Assembly (NCBI GenBank): GCA_035578155.1
Contig: JAPWDM010000023.1
Coordinates: 992,001 to 1,056,000, forward strand
From: Brachynemurus nebulosus
Taxonomy: Eukaryota > Arthropoda > Insecta > Neuroptera > Myrmeleontidae
Reading direction: 5' to 3'
DNA: 64,000 bases
This document shows, one piece after another, positions 32,960 through 45,310 of this stretch; position 1 is the stretch's first letter, and the number at the start of each line of letters is the position of its first letter. The position numbers and the translations under genes are program-made. The notes under the pieces are model-generated. The model saw nothing but the letters and a program-made list of their open reading frames with translations, had not been told where the DNA came from and did no database searches.

Positions 32960-33579
32960 CAGTGTTCCCTCTAAGCTGTGCGCGTGTGCGCGCGCACATA
33001 AATTTTAAACATAGCGCACATGAAAAATATTCGCGCGCACAGGAAAATTTTTTTTTCGTGCAGAAAATACAATTGCACCTGCATATGAAATCCATTTAAA
33101 AAAAATAAAATGAAAAACAAAAATTGAATCAAATATAGTTTTAGATTTAAATAAACCACCAACTATAGTATTTGCGTATAGGCACTTGTATAGGTATAAA
33201 TGCCAGTATAGATGTTCTTATTTTTCATTTAAATGAAAAGGAAAAGCCACAGTAATCAGTTAAATTCTATTTTCACGAACTAATGATTTGACTTGATTTT
33301 AGAGTAGTTTTTTTTTTCATTGTGTTCCGTTGAACTGTATAATATATTATAGTACAAGTAGTATGCTTGCTGTAAGATCGAGTTAATGCGATAAGTAGGT
33401 ACAAAATTTAGCTGACTGTTAATAATATTCTGTATTGTATTTTAGCGAATTTCAAGAATGGAATTTTTTATTATATGCGCTTTTTTAATTGCCGCGCACA
33501 TTTTTTTTTTGTTTTGGAAAAAACTGCACACTCTTAATAAAGTGTGCACACAGGTTACAAAAAATTAGTGGGAACACTG
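32960..33579. mobile_element. hAT MITE, 620 bp
   Basis: CAGTGTTCCCTCTAAGC with GCGCGTGTGCGCGCGCACA at the left and TTAGTGGGAACACTG at the right. Perfect 8-bp TSD GTTATGAG (32952-32959, 33580-33587). The termini are of the common animal CAGTGTTCCC hAT type. No transposase remains. Confidence 0.9.
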
Positions 33580-33900
33580 GTTATGAGACATGTGGTAGGC
33601 CAGCCTATCACTGTGTAAAACCACTTTCCTGGCAAGTGGCCTAACCTCGTTTTTTCTGCCTATGGCAGAAGACGTGCCGAGTACACTGGGAGTATATCCA
33701 AAAGAGAAGTTTGGGAGTCCTACCGGTGGCGATTTCTGGCAGACTCCTTGGCAGATTGCCGAAATAAGGTAGTCCGAAGTGCACCCTCCCGACGGGGACT
33801 CTAATGCCCGCTACAGGTCAACACACATCGTTTCCTTAAGAAATGGCCACGTGCAAAACCTATTGCACGTCAGAACTTTTGAAGGCCACGTTCTCCATAC

Positions 33901-34316
33901 CTAAGATGGGTATATTTGTGACCTACTAGGAAGGGGCTTTCAGAAAATACATATCTCACCAGTGGGCGCTGGGGGGGGCAGTTTTGCGCATTGTTCTTTA
34001 AAACAATAAATAAAACAAAAGCAAATAATGTGAAAAACTAAAACAAATCTCAAATATTGATTCAAACATTTAAAATAGACAATTTGAACGGGCCTTTCGA
34101 AGAACAAGTCTATTTGTCTTATGGGATGATCCGGCCCTACATTTTTTATACTCCACACACATCATAATGTGTAATATAATTTATTGTAATATGTTTGAAT
34201 AAAATACTGATGCGGCTGACATAATATTTTGTTCAGATGTTTCCTTCTTATTGATTAAAAGAAGAAATTTCTAGAACACTTTTTAAAATCAATAATTTCA
34301 TGATTTAATAATATTA
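33901..34316. other. Spacer with one G-rich patch
   Basis: CAGTGGGCGCTGGGGGGGGC near 33959 has a hAT-like start but no matching right end was found. Confidence 0.35.
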
Positions 34317-34563
34317 CAGTACACTCACGGTTATCCGATCCTCCGGATTATCTGAGATGGTCTGTGTGTTTTTCTTTCTCCATAATTTAAATAGCTACGT
34401 ATGCACCTATTACTTTGATGTATTGTTAATATGTACAAGGAATTACGCTTAAGTTTGATCATAGTAATGTGTATGATTATTTATAACCTTAAAATACATT
34501 GAGTCTCCGTATTATCCGAGGTAGCCTCGGTTCTGACAACCTCGGATAATTGCGAGTCTACTG
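34317..34563. mobile_element. pogo/Tigger-type MITE, 247 bp
   Basis: CAGTACACTCACGGTTATCC at 34317 pairs with the complement of the right end (CAGTAGACTCGCAATTATCC) and is flanked by TA. CAGT-x-ACTC-x-x-ATTATCC termini are typical of pogo-like Tc1/mariner relatives. TTATCCGA/TCGGATAA repeats lie just inside. Confidence 0.85.
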
Positions 34564-35070
34564 TATAATTAATTTATTATAGCATGAGCTCTATAAAGGT
34601 TCAAGGTAGGTATTCATTTTAAACGGTTACAAATTAAATTAAATTAAGATAATACAATCCTATTTTATTGTATGTTTGATTCTCACAAATATAAGAAACA
34701 ACTTAAAGAATAATAATAGAAAAAGTATCTCAACATTAATAATAATTGCGAAATTAAAAACAATAGCGAAAACAATTGTAAGTAAATTTTTAAAACACAA
34801 AAATGATGGAATTCACTAAAATACAATAACATACGTATCAGATATTACAATTGATTAAAATTTGGAAAATTTACCTTTTTACAACATGTAGGTACAATGT
34901 ATTTATATCGGCAAAACTTGTTATTAATATCAATGGATTACGTAAAATCCCAAGGATTTTGAGATATTACCAATAATTTTTCCGTTAAATTTTCCATAAG
35001 ACAGTCCCGACCATAGAGTAATAGAGACAACATATTTATCTCTATACTACTGGAACCAGCGTAACTACTA
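34564..35070. other. AT-rich spacer; weak outer inverted pair
   Basis: CAGTCCCGACCATAGAGTAA near 35002 is loosely complementary to GTACTCTGGGGTCCCGACA near 36872. An older element might therefore enclose the palindrome that follows. The match is weak. Confidence 0.3.
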
Positions 35071-36558
35071 ACAAGTAAAGGTCCCGAGGCCGGACCTATC
35101 GATTTTGATGAAACTTAAATATGTTGTAGAACACTAAAAACTAAGGGACACGTATTTTTTTTTATCTGCGGAAAAACGGTTTGAAGGGGTGAAATCGCCC
35201 TCCAAAAATTGGGGTAAAAATTTAATTTTTCAAATATCTCGAAAACAATAAGAGATAGAGCAAAAGTTTAAATTGGCGATATTGCTCTTTTTTAAAGAGC
35301 TATCTATTGATATGCAATTTGTTCATATTACATCAACAGACGTGGTTGGGGGTTAAAATTTGGGGGTTAATTTTGCAAAAAGGGGGTGAAAAATAAACAA
35401 TACAAAAATTTTGTTTACAGATTTGAAATCTACGTCAAAAAATCTAATTGACCTGTTTTTGCTCAATATCCTAATATTAAGTCTAGGGGTAGTTAACTAG
35501 AGGGTGACTATGTCGAATAATCGTACTATTTGGGTATTTCAAGAAGTTCTTCTTCATGGAAAATAGCTTAAGACAATTAGAATAACGTAGAAATGAAATT
35601 CTCGAATTCAAAATTGAGTTTGAGCAACATTGGAGAGGGGGTGAGTCACCTTCTTAAATTACATACTAATTTACATATACTAATTTTTGCAATTAACACA
35701 CTGACAGGGGGTAATAATGTCACAATAGATGGTTCTGAAGTTAGACTATCGTATGTAAGGTTTTTATTAGGTTTCGTTATTTTAGGTTAGGTTATGTAAT
35801 TTTCGGTATCGATAATTTTCGATAAGGAAAACTATAATATCCATTAAAAAACAAACCTAATAAAGACCTTACATATGATAGTCCAACTTCAGAACCACTT
35901 ATTGTGACATTATTTTACCCACTATCAGTGTGTTAATAGCAAAAATTAGTGTATATAAACTAGTATGTAATTTAAGAGGGTGACTCACCCCCTCTCTAAT
36001 GTTGCTCAAACTCAATTTTGAATTCGAGAATTTCATTTCTACGTTATTCTAATTGTCTTAAGCTATTTTCCATGAAGAAGAACTTCTTGAAATACCCAAA
36101 TTGTACGACTATTCGACATAGTCACCCTCTAGTTAACTACCCCTAGACTTAATATTAGGGCATTGAGCAAAAATAGGTCAATTAGATTTTTTGACGTAGA
36201 TTTCAAATCTGTAAACAAAATTTTTGTATTGTTTATTTTTCACCCCCTTTTTGCAAAATTAACCCCCAAATTTTAACCCCCAACCACGTCTGTTGATGTA
36301 ATATGAACAAATTGCATATCAATAGATAGCTCTTTAAAAAAGAGCAATATCGCCAATTTAAACTTTTGCTCTATCTCTTACTGTTTTCGAGATATTTGAA
36401 AAATTAAATTTTTACCCCAATTTTTGGAGGGCGATTGCACCCCTTCAAACCGTTTTTCCGCAGATAAAAAAAAATACGTGTCCCTTAGTTTTTAGTGTTC
36501 TACAATATATTTAAGTTTCATCGAAATCGATAGGTCCGGCCTCGGGACCTTTACTTGT
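35071..36558. mobile_element. Foldback element: 1.49-kb near-perfect palindrome
   Basis: Arms 35071-35776 and 35852-36558 (about 706 bp each) are inverted copies around a ~75-bp loop and stay in register from tip to base. Ends ACAAGTAAAGGTCCCGAGGC / GCCTCGGGACCTTTACTTGT. Only scattered substitutions were noticed (for example GGGTGAAATCGC versus GGGTGCAATCGC). The loop contains TATCGATAATTTTCGATAAG. No coding sequence, no obvious TSD. Arm identity suggests recent origin or ongoing correction between arms. Confidence 0.9.
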
Positions 36559-37345
36559 AAGAGATAGAAAATATGTTATGTACATGCACGGTGTTTACGG
36601 TGTTTACTGTGTATTAGTGCGATATTGTGTATTTGTGTGAGTAAGGGAGATGGTAGTGGCGGTCACGTAACTCATACATAGCTATGACACCACACGCATG
36701 TACTAGGGGATGTAACAATACCAACAACAATCAAGTCGTGATCAAGTCCATTGTCTTGTGATTGATCTACACTCATCGACTGCTACTGAGAGATTAACAA
36801 CTAAGAAGCCTAATGTGCCCATAAATGCCCACTGGTGATTGCAAAAAAGAGATAGTTGCTTTTCCTCTGTACTCTGGGGTCCCGACAATATGTAAGTTTG
36901 TACCTACATTTTTGGTAAATTATATAACAAAATAAATTTTAAAATAAATAGATAATCCAAAGTAAGTATGAATAGGAAATACAAGATGTGTATCTATCAG
37001 TAACAAATCAGTTTAACAATCGATTAATATTTTTGATTGTGCAATAATTTTATGAAGTGATGAATGAATTTTCCGCAGTTGAACAAATGTGATTTCATGA
37101 ATGATAAGCCTGATTATGTTTACTGCGTACATCGCGTACATTAAAACCGATTAGACGATGACACATACAAATTACGTTGATTTCTAATTAATTAAATAAG
37201 TAAATACTATTTGATCAATATGTTTAAGGTTCAAAATTTATTTATAGCGGAAGCTTGAAAAGAAAGCATTCACAAAAAAATTCAAGTTTTCGTTTCTTCG
37301 TGTCGGATATTGTTTGAGTTTTTTTTTTTTTAAAAAAAAAAGGTA
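36559..37345. other. Spacer, nothing recognised
   Basis: 36590-36880 is less AT-rich (GTGTTTACGGTGTTTACTGT, CGACTGCTACTGAGAG) and could be unclassified repeat. No ORF of note. Confidence 0.4.
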
Positions 37346-37725
37346 CAGTCGACTCTCGTTAATTCAAACCTGCGATAATTCGAACCTCTCCATAATTCAA
37401 AGTTATCACGAGTTCCCTACAAAATCTCTTTATATTTCGAACTAAATCAATCCATTTTAATGCACTTGGTAATTCGAACGAAAAAATCATTGCTACGTAA
37501 CAAAACAACGCATTAATTCGAACTCATCGGCATCAAACACTCGGCAATTCAAAGTTGCAGAGAGAAAGAGACAGAAAGTACATTTTGAGACAAATTCAAA
37601 CTTGTACATAGCATCGTACACGAGCCTTTGTTTTTGTTATGATCGAACCATTTGATATTTCAAATACTCGATAATTCGTAACATTTTAAGAGTCCCTCGA
37701 GTTTCGAATTAACGAGAGTTGACTG
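37346..37725. mobile_element. pogo/Tigger-type MITE, 380 bp
   Basis: CAGTCGACTCTCGTTAATTC at 37346 pairs with the complement of the right end (CAGTCAACTCTCGTTAATTC), with TA on both sides. The interior repeats TAATTCGAAC-like units. Termini are classic pogo/Tigger. No transposase coding remains. Confidence 0.92.
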
Positions 37726-38297
37726 TACCTCAAACGACTTTAATTTTTTTAAGCCCTTTAACCACTTTTTTATTTATCGCTTCCCCCTCTCTGTCGACTC
37801 AAAAAAACATGAAACAATTACAGATAGTGTAAACATTTGACATAACTTCAAACTGAAATTACTCCAGATTATTTTTCTAACTTTATTGATATAATTACAT
37901 ATTATAATTACACATTTCATTATGAGATGGGTGGAGGATGACGAAAGTAATGAGGGGTAGCGTTTTTTGGTAAGTATATATTTACAGTCGTCTTTTTAAA
38001 AAAACTATGTCAATATTCATCTGAAATTTTGAAGGGAAGCTAAAGAAAAACTTATACAAGCATAGCCGGGAAACGAACTCATGATGTACCAATGCCTAAA
38101 CCATATAAGTAACATTATTGAATAGCAAAATACCCTAGTCTATAGAACCCTGACTTAATGCGTGTCGGACATACACTTGGCCATTTTTTAAAAAAAGTTG
38201 TTTTATGTCCATTATTGTGAAAATCATTAAAGTTGTCTTTACGATCACGTAGGCAACGCCATATCAATTTAATCTGACAGTAGAGACAACTGAAATA
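37726..38297. other. AT-rich spacer, nothing recognised
   Basis: No repeats or coding-like frames seen. Confidence 0.5.
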
Positions 38298-38796
38298 ATA
38301 CCCCTGTCGCAGCATCTGCATAACATAGCGAATTTCCAAATTTTGGGGACTGGCGGATCTCATCTAAGAACTGTACCTATTTAAAATAGTTTAGCTTTCT
38401 AAGAGTAAAAGATTTTTTAAAATCGGCTGGGTAATTAGTTTTGATATTTTTGGAACCCAAGAACCCGAACGGACTTTGTGCAGCATAGTTGTATCCATCT
38501 AAAATAATTTAGTTCTCTAACAGTGAAAAAATTTTCAAAATCGGTCGGTTAGTTTATTTTTTACAATAATGGGAACAGTAAACCCTGGCGGAAATCATAC
38601 AACATAACCTTTATTCATCTAAAATAATTTTAGTAAAAAGTTTATCCTAACAGTAAAAAACGGGTCCTAGGGATCTCATATAACTTATGGTAGTTCGTAA
38701 GGTTCTTGTGGACATCATTTAATTACTTAATGAATTCAAATACTTTAACTTACTAACGGTGAAAAAATTTTCAAAATTTTCGACATTCGCTAAAAA
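38298..38796 (-). mobile_element. Helentron/DINE-like element, copy C3 (short)
   Basis: ATACCCCTGTCGCAGCATCT with AACATAGCGAATTTCC at the left; CGACATTCGCTAAAA at the right. Contains about three or four ~115-bp tandem units (AAAATCGG, CATCTAAAATAATTTA) but lacks the (AT)n and GGCTAACGAACTC section, so it is internally deleted. Confidence 0.75.
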
Positions 38797-39154
38797 AATC
38801 ATTGAAAAATATTTGATATGTTTCGATCAATTAATGGTCAACATCAGCAAATAAAAGTTACTAAAATCGAAGAAAAGAATGAGTTATTTGTCCGTAGAAA
38901 TTAAAATACAAATTCTGAAAACGAGCAAAGAAATATTGAAAAAACTAGATCGGCAAAACATTCTGACAAATAACACTACCCAACTAATACTTGCCAATTT
39001 AAATGAAACTTAACATACTTATTAAACAGCGAAAAATATTAAATACGTGTTTTTTTATTTCGGCTAAATACGCTTTTTAGGGGTAGAAAACACCATTCAA
39101 CCTCTGTAGATGAAAACAGTTATAGCTAAATATTTTTGAAACGGCATATTTTTT

Positions 39155-39885
39155 GAAAAAAGGGCTGAGTACCAAATTTGTAGAATTTAAAGCGATGCAC
39201 TTGATAGTGACCCTGAAATCGATTTTCAAGGTCAGTTGAAAATGATTAGCCATTGCCGAACTTTGACCATATCCTGTACCTATAAGCAGTAATTTCATGT
39301 ATTGACTCAATCTATCTTCAAAATTGATTTGTTGCGTTATTTTTCTAAAATAAAAAAAATAAAAACCTGACGAAAAGAAAAAATAGGCGCAAATTTATAG
39401 AAAAAATTAGAAGAAAACATTTTTGTAAGTAATTTTAGAAGTTAAGAAAAGATTTAATATCACTCCAATTGTAAGTTAAACATTAACTTTATGTTATATT
39501 AGAAATTTTCAAAATTTTTTAAAATTTTTATTGCTACTCTATAGTTATCATATTAGGAATTAAATTCAACATATGATTAACTATTATTTTTCCGATTGCG
39601 ATTGAGCAAGTATTTTTCAAAATTACTTCTTGATCACTTATTTTCTATCTTGCATGTGAAATTCGTTCGAATATACTTTGAACCATTTAGGGATGAAAAG
39701 TAAACTACTCCTTTTGAAAAATATTAAATGATTTTCAAATGACTTTGGAAATTGACCTCAAGGTCAACTTCAAAGTCAAGTGCATCACGAGAGTCAAGTG
39801 CTTCAAGATCATCAAGTGCATCACTTTGAACTCTATAACTTTGGTCCTAAGCACTTTTTTCAGAAAATATATCGTACCATAATCC
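39155..39885. repeat. Imperfect inverted repeat
   Basis: TTGAAAAAAGGGCTGAGTACC...AAAGCGATGCACTTGAT (39155-39213) is matched inverted by ATCAAGTGCATCACTTTGAA...TGGTCCTAAGCACTTTTTTCAG (39816-39873), roughly 75% by eye. CAAGTGCATCA/CAAGTGCTTCA is locally repeated near 39778-39820. Probably an old TIR element of about 0.7-1 kb. Confidence 0.45.
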
Positions 39886-41689
39886 ACTTCTATGTTGATT
39901 CCTGGTCTCTTTTCCTGCGTTTCTAATATTTATGTCAATAAAAAATGTGCTACCGTAGACAAGGATGAATAGGTACGCATTCCGACTTCACACCGTATTT
40001 TTTTGTATTTATTTTATGAGTACCTAATCTTTAATATATTAAAAATTTACGCGAAGATGGTCACTTTATCAGCAGTATCCAAAAAAATTTAAAAATATCG
40101 GTGGTTTTTGAAAAATTAACAAAAATCGTATAATTTCTTCTCTATGAAAAATTGGGGTCAAAAGAGACGAGAAAAGAGTAAATGGGGACAACCCGTAGGG
40201 TCGACCAAAATTGAAATTCTAATATAAAATAATTTCGAACTTTTTGTATTTATACATTCAAAAAAGAAATAATAGGTACTTGATGATTTTCTGTAAAAAT
40301 AAACGTAGAATCTAAAATAAAGTTTATATACTCCTGTCGTTTACCCCTAAGTTTATATTCCTCCTATTCTTATTTTAGTTCAAAAAATAATTTTTCAAAA
40401 GACTAAGACATAATAATTAATAACAGTGAGATTCTACGTCCATTTTCAGACTTTTGTTTATTAAATTGCGTAAAAGTTAGTAAATGCAATAACAGATATG
40501 ATGAATTTATAAGGATTTTCTTGTACTACAAAATCTTAAAAATATGGAAACGCGTACTTTTTTTTCGTTAATTGTGTTTTATTCTTTTGCACAAAATTTT
40601 AAAAATACTTTATTTTCTTAAGAAAGGGAGGCAACTTTAGTCACAGATATGCCTATGAACAGTTTTTGGTAATCCGGGAAAAACGAAAACACTTTTTAAA
40701 ATTTTTTTATTGTTAAAATCGAAATGTTCTTTTAAAGAGGGTTAAAATTACCATATTTTATATTAAAATTTTAACACAATTACTCCCTAATTAACGAGCC
40801 TTACTTAATATTAGCAAATTGAGAAAAAACACGTCAATTAGATTTTTTTACACAGATTTTATTTGTTATATAATTCAAAAGGATATTTTAAAAATGTGTA
40901 TGAATGGCTTTCATTAAATAAATTTCAATATATTTTCCATTTATTTTAACAGTGGAATGTCCTTATTAGTGGCTATACTTTCGGCTTGGAGCGAATTAGA
41001 CGAAGATTTTCTTCTAAAACCAAATTTAATAATTAATTAAAGAAATAAAAAAAAATTTGTGGATTTCCTACCGTTCAAATATAATCTTTATTGTATGTAA
41101 AAATGTTATTACATTTTTTCAAAAAACTGTAAGTAAACTGTAAAATTTTCTTTACAAATATGTTAAAATAGAGAAATGTTTCCTTTTTAATTTATTTTTA
41201 ACTCTTTTTAAATGATTCACTTTAAAATTTTTTAATATTTCTTAATCGAAATTTCATAAAAGAATGTGTCAAAATTTAAAAAAATTTTTCTTTGTTAAAA
41301 AAAAAAATTGAATGTGCAAAATTATTTAATATTAGAATGCTCTGATTATACAATTCTAATCATAACTGTATTGTCAATTGGATAAAAAATTACGTAAAAA
41401 TATTATTGTTTGAATATGATTTAACGTAATTTTTATACGATTGAAGCAAACTCTTATTAATTTTAGGAAGGTGTAAATATAATCTAAATTCTGATCATAT
41501 CACATAACAGATATCGTCGGGATTTTTTTTGTAAAAAAAAATGGAACAGAGATACATTATAAAAACATTTAACTGACAGAGAAATAGAATATAGCCGAAT
41601 CGTTAAATTGGATTAAAAAAATCATGACACGCTACTTATAAAGCGGCTTTTTTCGAATTTAGCTCGCAAAAAATGAGACAGAAAAAAAA
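39886..41689. other. AT-rich spacer with one dispersed sequence
   Basis: Apart from 40969-40998, which matches 21252-21280 in inverse orientation, nothing is recognised in ~1.8 kb. Confidence 0.45.
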
Positions 41690-42000
41690 AGAATGCGAGT
41701 GCGAGTGAAATGGAGAACGACATATTTCCTAGTTTTTCTCGAAAAGTAAGTATTTTAGAGCAACGGTATAAAAACATTTTTTATGCGTTTTACCTTTTAC
41801 AATGGCTTAGTGTAAAAAAAAATTTGAAAAATTGCTTAATTCTGGCAAAAAACTCATTTTGTTGACAAAAAACGCCCGGAAAACCTACTTCTGGGCATCC
41901 GACGTGTCTGGCTAACGAACTCATCCAACGATTTGGAAAATCGAATTCGCACACAAAATTTCATAAGCATTAAACGCTTCGTTCGAGAGTTATCGCGCGG

Positions 42001-42038
<38 letters not shown>

Positions 42039-42164
42039 TTTAGTGAATATCATTTTCGTATTCTAGGGACCTCAAAACATATTTCTGATATGGTCTCGGG
42101 CTTAGGTCGCACCATGACACCTGGCGTAAAAGCTGAATTTCCAGTTTTGGAAATTCGCTAAAAA
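41690..42164 (-). mobile_element. Helentron/DINE-like element, copy C4 (truncated)
   Basis: Retains the (AT)n end: GACGTGTCTGGCTAACGAAC, TTCGAGAGTTATCGCGCG, (AT)n at 42005-42034, AAATTTTAGTGAATATC, GACCTCAAAACATATTTCTG and terminus GGAAATTCGCTAAAAA. The tandem array and hairpin terminus are missing. The start is approximate. Confidence 0.7.
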
Positions 42165-42407
42165 GGTGAAGATACTGTCATGCTGACGTAGTAGTAGGTA
42201 TAATAAATTTAGTCATTAAGTTTACCTAAAATGACAACCATGAAGGTTATTTTAATGTAATTTATCGGTAATTGATCCTTAGGGATATTTAAGATGGTAT
42301 TTAGTCAAACTAAATATAGACTTACGTAACGTATAATTATTATTATTGTACTCATATTACGTAATATCATTTTATGAACATTACTAATTTGGCTAGATAC
42401 TACTTAA

Positions 42408-44529
42408 CCCTAGAATCATACGTACTCGTCAAAACGACGAACGAACTTTCTACCTGCTCCAATACTACGACTTGTCGTTGCCTGCTTGCTGTGAAACTTC
42501 TGTTATCAAATTTATTTGTTATTATAACACATAAGACGTATAAATTTTGTTTATAGTCATTGTCGTTTTGTTTGTATTGAAATAGTGTGCGTCAAAAGGA
42601 CGACGATGTATGATTAACCGATGTTTTTTTTTAAAGATTTTGTACTCCACATATAAAAGTTTTCCTAATTTTTCTAAAATTTATTAAAGATATGGATGTT
42701 ATAATTAATTTATTCAATGATTATGATAATCTGAAAGATGATTACAGCTGTTTGACTTATAGAGACGACATAATACTGAAGTTTTAATATATTGAATCGA
42801 AAACTAAAGAATGCGTTTCGAATGACTTAATAAAAGATTAACAATTTATTTTATGGAAAATATTTTAATTTTTATTATTTTTTGAGATCTTATTCTAAAA
42901 ATTACTAACAAATTTTAGAAAATTTACAAATGTGCCTAATGGGGAAATAACTACATATCTATAGGAATATTTATGATTGAGAAATTTAACATTCTGTAAA
43001 GTCACACATGTCCACTGTAAAGTTGGGTCGAAGCGACTCTTTTATGTGTGCTAGCACACATGACTCCGCACAGTGCGGTGTGCCGCACAGAGCGAGCGAC
43101 TCTTTTGGAGCACACAACACGTAAAACACACTCGCACACTGTGTTATATGCGATTAAGTTTGAAACGAGAGTCACGACTCTTTTCGAGCACACAGCACAC
43201 TGTGTTAGTGTGGTATGTGCTGTCCTGTCGTTTATTTGTCTTTTCCTTTCTCCTTTTAAATATTATAGTTTTGTAAATACTAAATTTAGTCCATATTATG
43301 GTATAACGTATAAATTCTAAAAATAAGAAATATGTGTATTGTTTATTTGTTTATATAAAAAATTGAATTCAGAGGTGCGCATTGAAAAACCAACTATTTT
43401 TTGAACTTTGTAAGATTTGCAAACATTAATATTAGAGCAAAAATTACATTTAGTAACACCATTGAAAACACAACACGTCACTTTTTCTTAATTTATGATC
43501 CATTACATATAAAAATTAATAGTACTTATAAATATAAAAAATAGTTAATAAAGAAAGGTAACTAAATAAACACGATTACTCAAAGTAAATTAATTAAATA
43601 AAGTCAGTATTATTTTTGAAAATTCACAAAATTTAAAATAACGAGACAGCAAATACAAGTAACAGGAATACCCAAAAAAAAATTACAGAATTTATTGGAT
43701 AAAAGTAAGTAAGTAAGAATTGGAAGGAATAGGACATTAAATCAATAGAAAAAAATACGTAGTATCTGGTACGTAACGTCAATATTCATCTAAAAAAAAA
43801 CTGTTAAACAATTAATTAATACAATACAATAATAACACTAACAAATAAAATATACTTCTTTACCCTGCGGGGGTAGTTCCCTGTTCTAGTAGTACGTAAA
43901 AGTCATATTGTTTAATTCATACGAACATTATAAACTGGAAAGCAATTTGTCAAATGTCAACCCAAAACCCATAAATTACCTAATGCATATTGTATCTTCA
44001 TTTTTGAAAAAGTTGAAATTCTTTTGTTTGTGCAATAATATGCAATACGTAGTTGATCCTTATGTCCAGTATCATATGTACAAATGTGTTCAGTTATGTG
44101 TGGTAATGGCGGACTGTGCTAGTGACTCCTTTTGTAAGAGTCGCACAGCACACCGCACACTTAAAAGAGTCCCTCTTTCAGAGTGACTCGCACATGTGCG
44201 ACCCAACACTAGTCCACTGACTCATAATAGTTCATAAATTAATTATTTGAAAGACATGTTTTATGATACAATTGATGTATTTATCTATTTTTTAATTTTT
44301 ATAATGAAAATATGGTTTGATAAAGAGATTAAAAAAATTAATAAATATTTGTCTTAAGAAATTTTTCCAAATCCAATTTTTTAAATACATATGTTCGTTT
44401 TGTAGTATTGTTATGTAAAAAAAAAATGTTTTTTGCAAATAAACTCTAAAACTCCCCGTAAAAAGTCCATTCGTCAAAATGACGCCGATGTATGATTAAC
44501 TTGTCTCGTAGACCAACGTGATTCTAGGG
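42408..44529. mobile_element. piggyBac-type element, interrupted by a hAT
   Basis: CCCTAGAATCATACG at 42408 and CGTGATTCTAGGG at 44529 sit exactly inside TTAA on both sides (42404-42407, 44530-44533). TTAA target plus CCCTAGAA termini are diagnostic of piggyBac. CGTCAAAAGGACGACGATGT ATGATTAAC (42591) recurs inverted near 44470-44500, the inner repeat. Excluding the hAT at 43018-44211 and its extra TSD copy, about 920 bp remain. A 32-codon frame MDVIINLFNDYDNLKDD at 42692 is the only possible coding relic; I do not recognise it. Confidence 0.85.
43018..44211. mobile_element. hAT element inside the piggyBac element, 1194 bp
   Basis: Perfect 8-bp TSD GTCCACTG (43010-43017, 44212-44219). Left end TAAAGTTGGGTCG and complemented right end TAGTGTTGGGTCG. 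Both arms carry GCGACTCTTTT/GAGTCGC and GCACAC motifs, giving strings such as GTGCTAGCACAC. No transposase was recognised; overlapping ORFs near 43002-43320 are translations of these repeats. Confidence 0.88.
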
Positions 44530-44779
44530 TTAATATTAGTTTTGTATAATATGTTTCATATTTACTTGGACAACACTTTTTCTGAACAACATTTTTTCGT
44601 GAAATAGATGTTTCATGAATTCAGTGTTAAAAACTAAAGGGATAATTTATTTAATCAATTGTTCAGCACTCCCGCCATAAATTGGTTACTGTCTTATAAG
44701 GTCTCGTATAGACTTTCGCAAGAATTATGCGGAACAGACTTAGCCAAATTGTCACTAATGTTTTTAAAATTACCATATA

Positions 44780-45310
44780 CAGTTGATCCTTTTTTTGTGC
44801 GGAGGAGGGGACCGCATAAAGAAAATCGCACAAAAAAAATATATTCAAAAATATCATAAATAGCTACAAAAAGTAGTTTGATCCAGATTGTACAAAAAAC
44901 TTTTTTTGTGCGGTTGGTCGGGACCGCATAAAAAAAGTTTCATCGAAAAAACCACTCAAAACGCTCAAAACTTAGAAATTTCCTTAGAAAGTTGCTTCTA
45001 TAAACAAGATAAAGCCTTAATTTACACGTAGGAACATTTTATTTCCTTTTTATAATATTATGAAAATTTTGAAAAATGCATGTGTAAAAAAAATTAAATG
45101 ATGCAATAATTTATGTTCTTATGCAATGTATTGATTAAATGCTTAAAAGCCGTTAAAAAGTAGTTTTATCAAAGAAAGTTATTATAGTAATTGTTTAAGT
45201 TTCTTACTATCTCGTGATTTTGATTCACATTATGCATTTTAATGGCCATTTTTTACAAACCGCATAAAAAAAATCGCACAAAAAAAACCGCATAAAAAAG
45301 AGTTCAGCTG
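44780..45310. mobile_element. Short D-family MITE, 531 bp
   Basis: CAGTTGATCCTTTTTTTGTG with CGG at the left and CCGCATAAAAAAGAGTTCAG with CTG at the right, TATA on both sides. Interior blocks (TTTCCTTAGAAAGTTGCTTC, AACAAGATAAAGCCTTAATT, GATGCAATAATTTATG) match 29772-30148 and 6548-9787. Confidence 0.8.

Larger units (their letters stand above)
32108..33900. mobile_element. TIR element Y, split by two insertions
   Basis: CCATGGAGAACCTGGCCTTC plus AAAAGTT at 32108, and about 65 bp further GCACGTGGCCAT. The right arm (33844-33900) gives the same blocks inverted. Without the insertions at 32217-32949 and 32960-33579 it is about 430 bp. The interior is GC-richer than the flanks (GGAGTCCTACCGGTGGCGAT, CTCCCGACGGGGACTC). 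No coding sequence or TSD was identified. Confidence 0.65.

Noticed and set aside
35780..35800. TTAGG-type telomeric repeat
   Set aside because: Only two TTAGG units occur, in the loop of a palindrome.
43002..43320. ORFs over the Cys/Arg-rich stretch near 43.1 kb
   Set aside because: Produced by GCACAC and GCGACTC repeats in the hAT arm, open in several frames.
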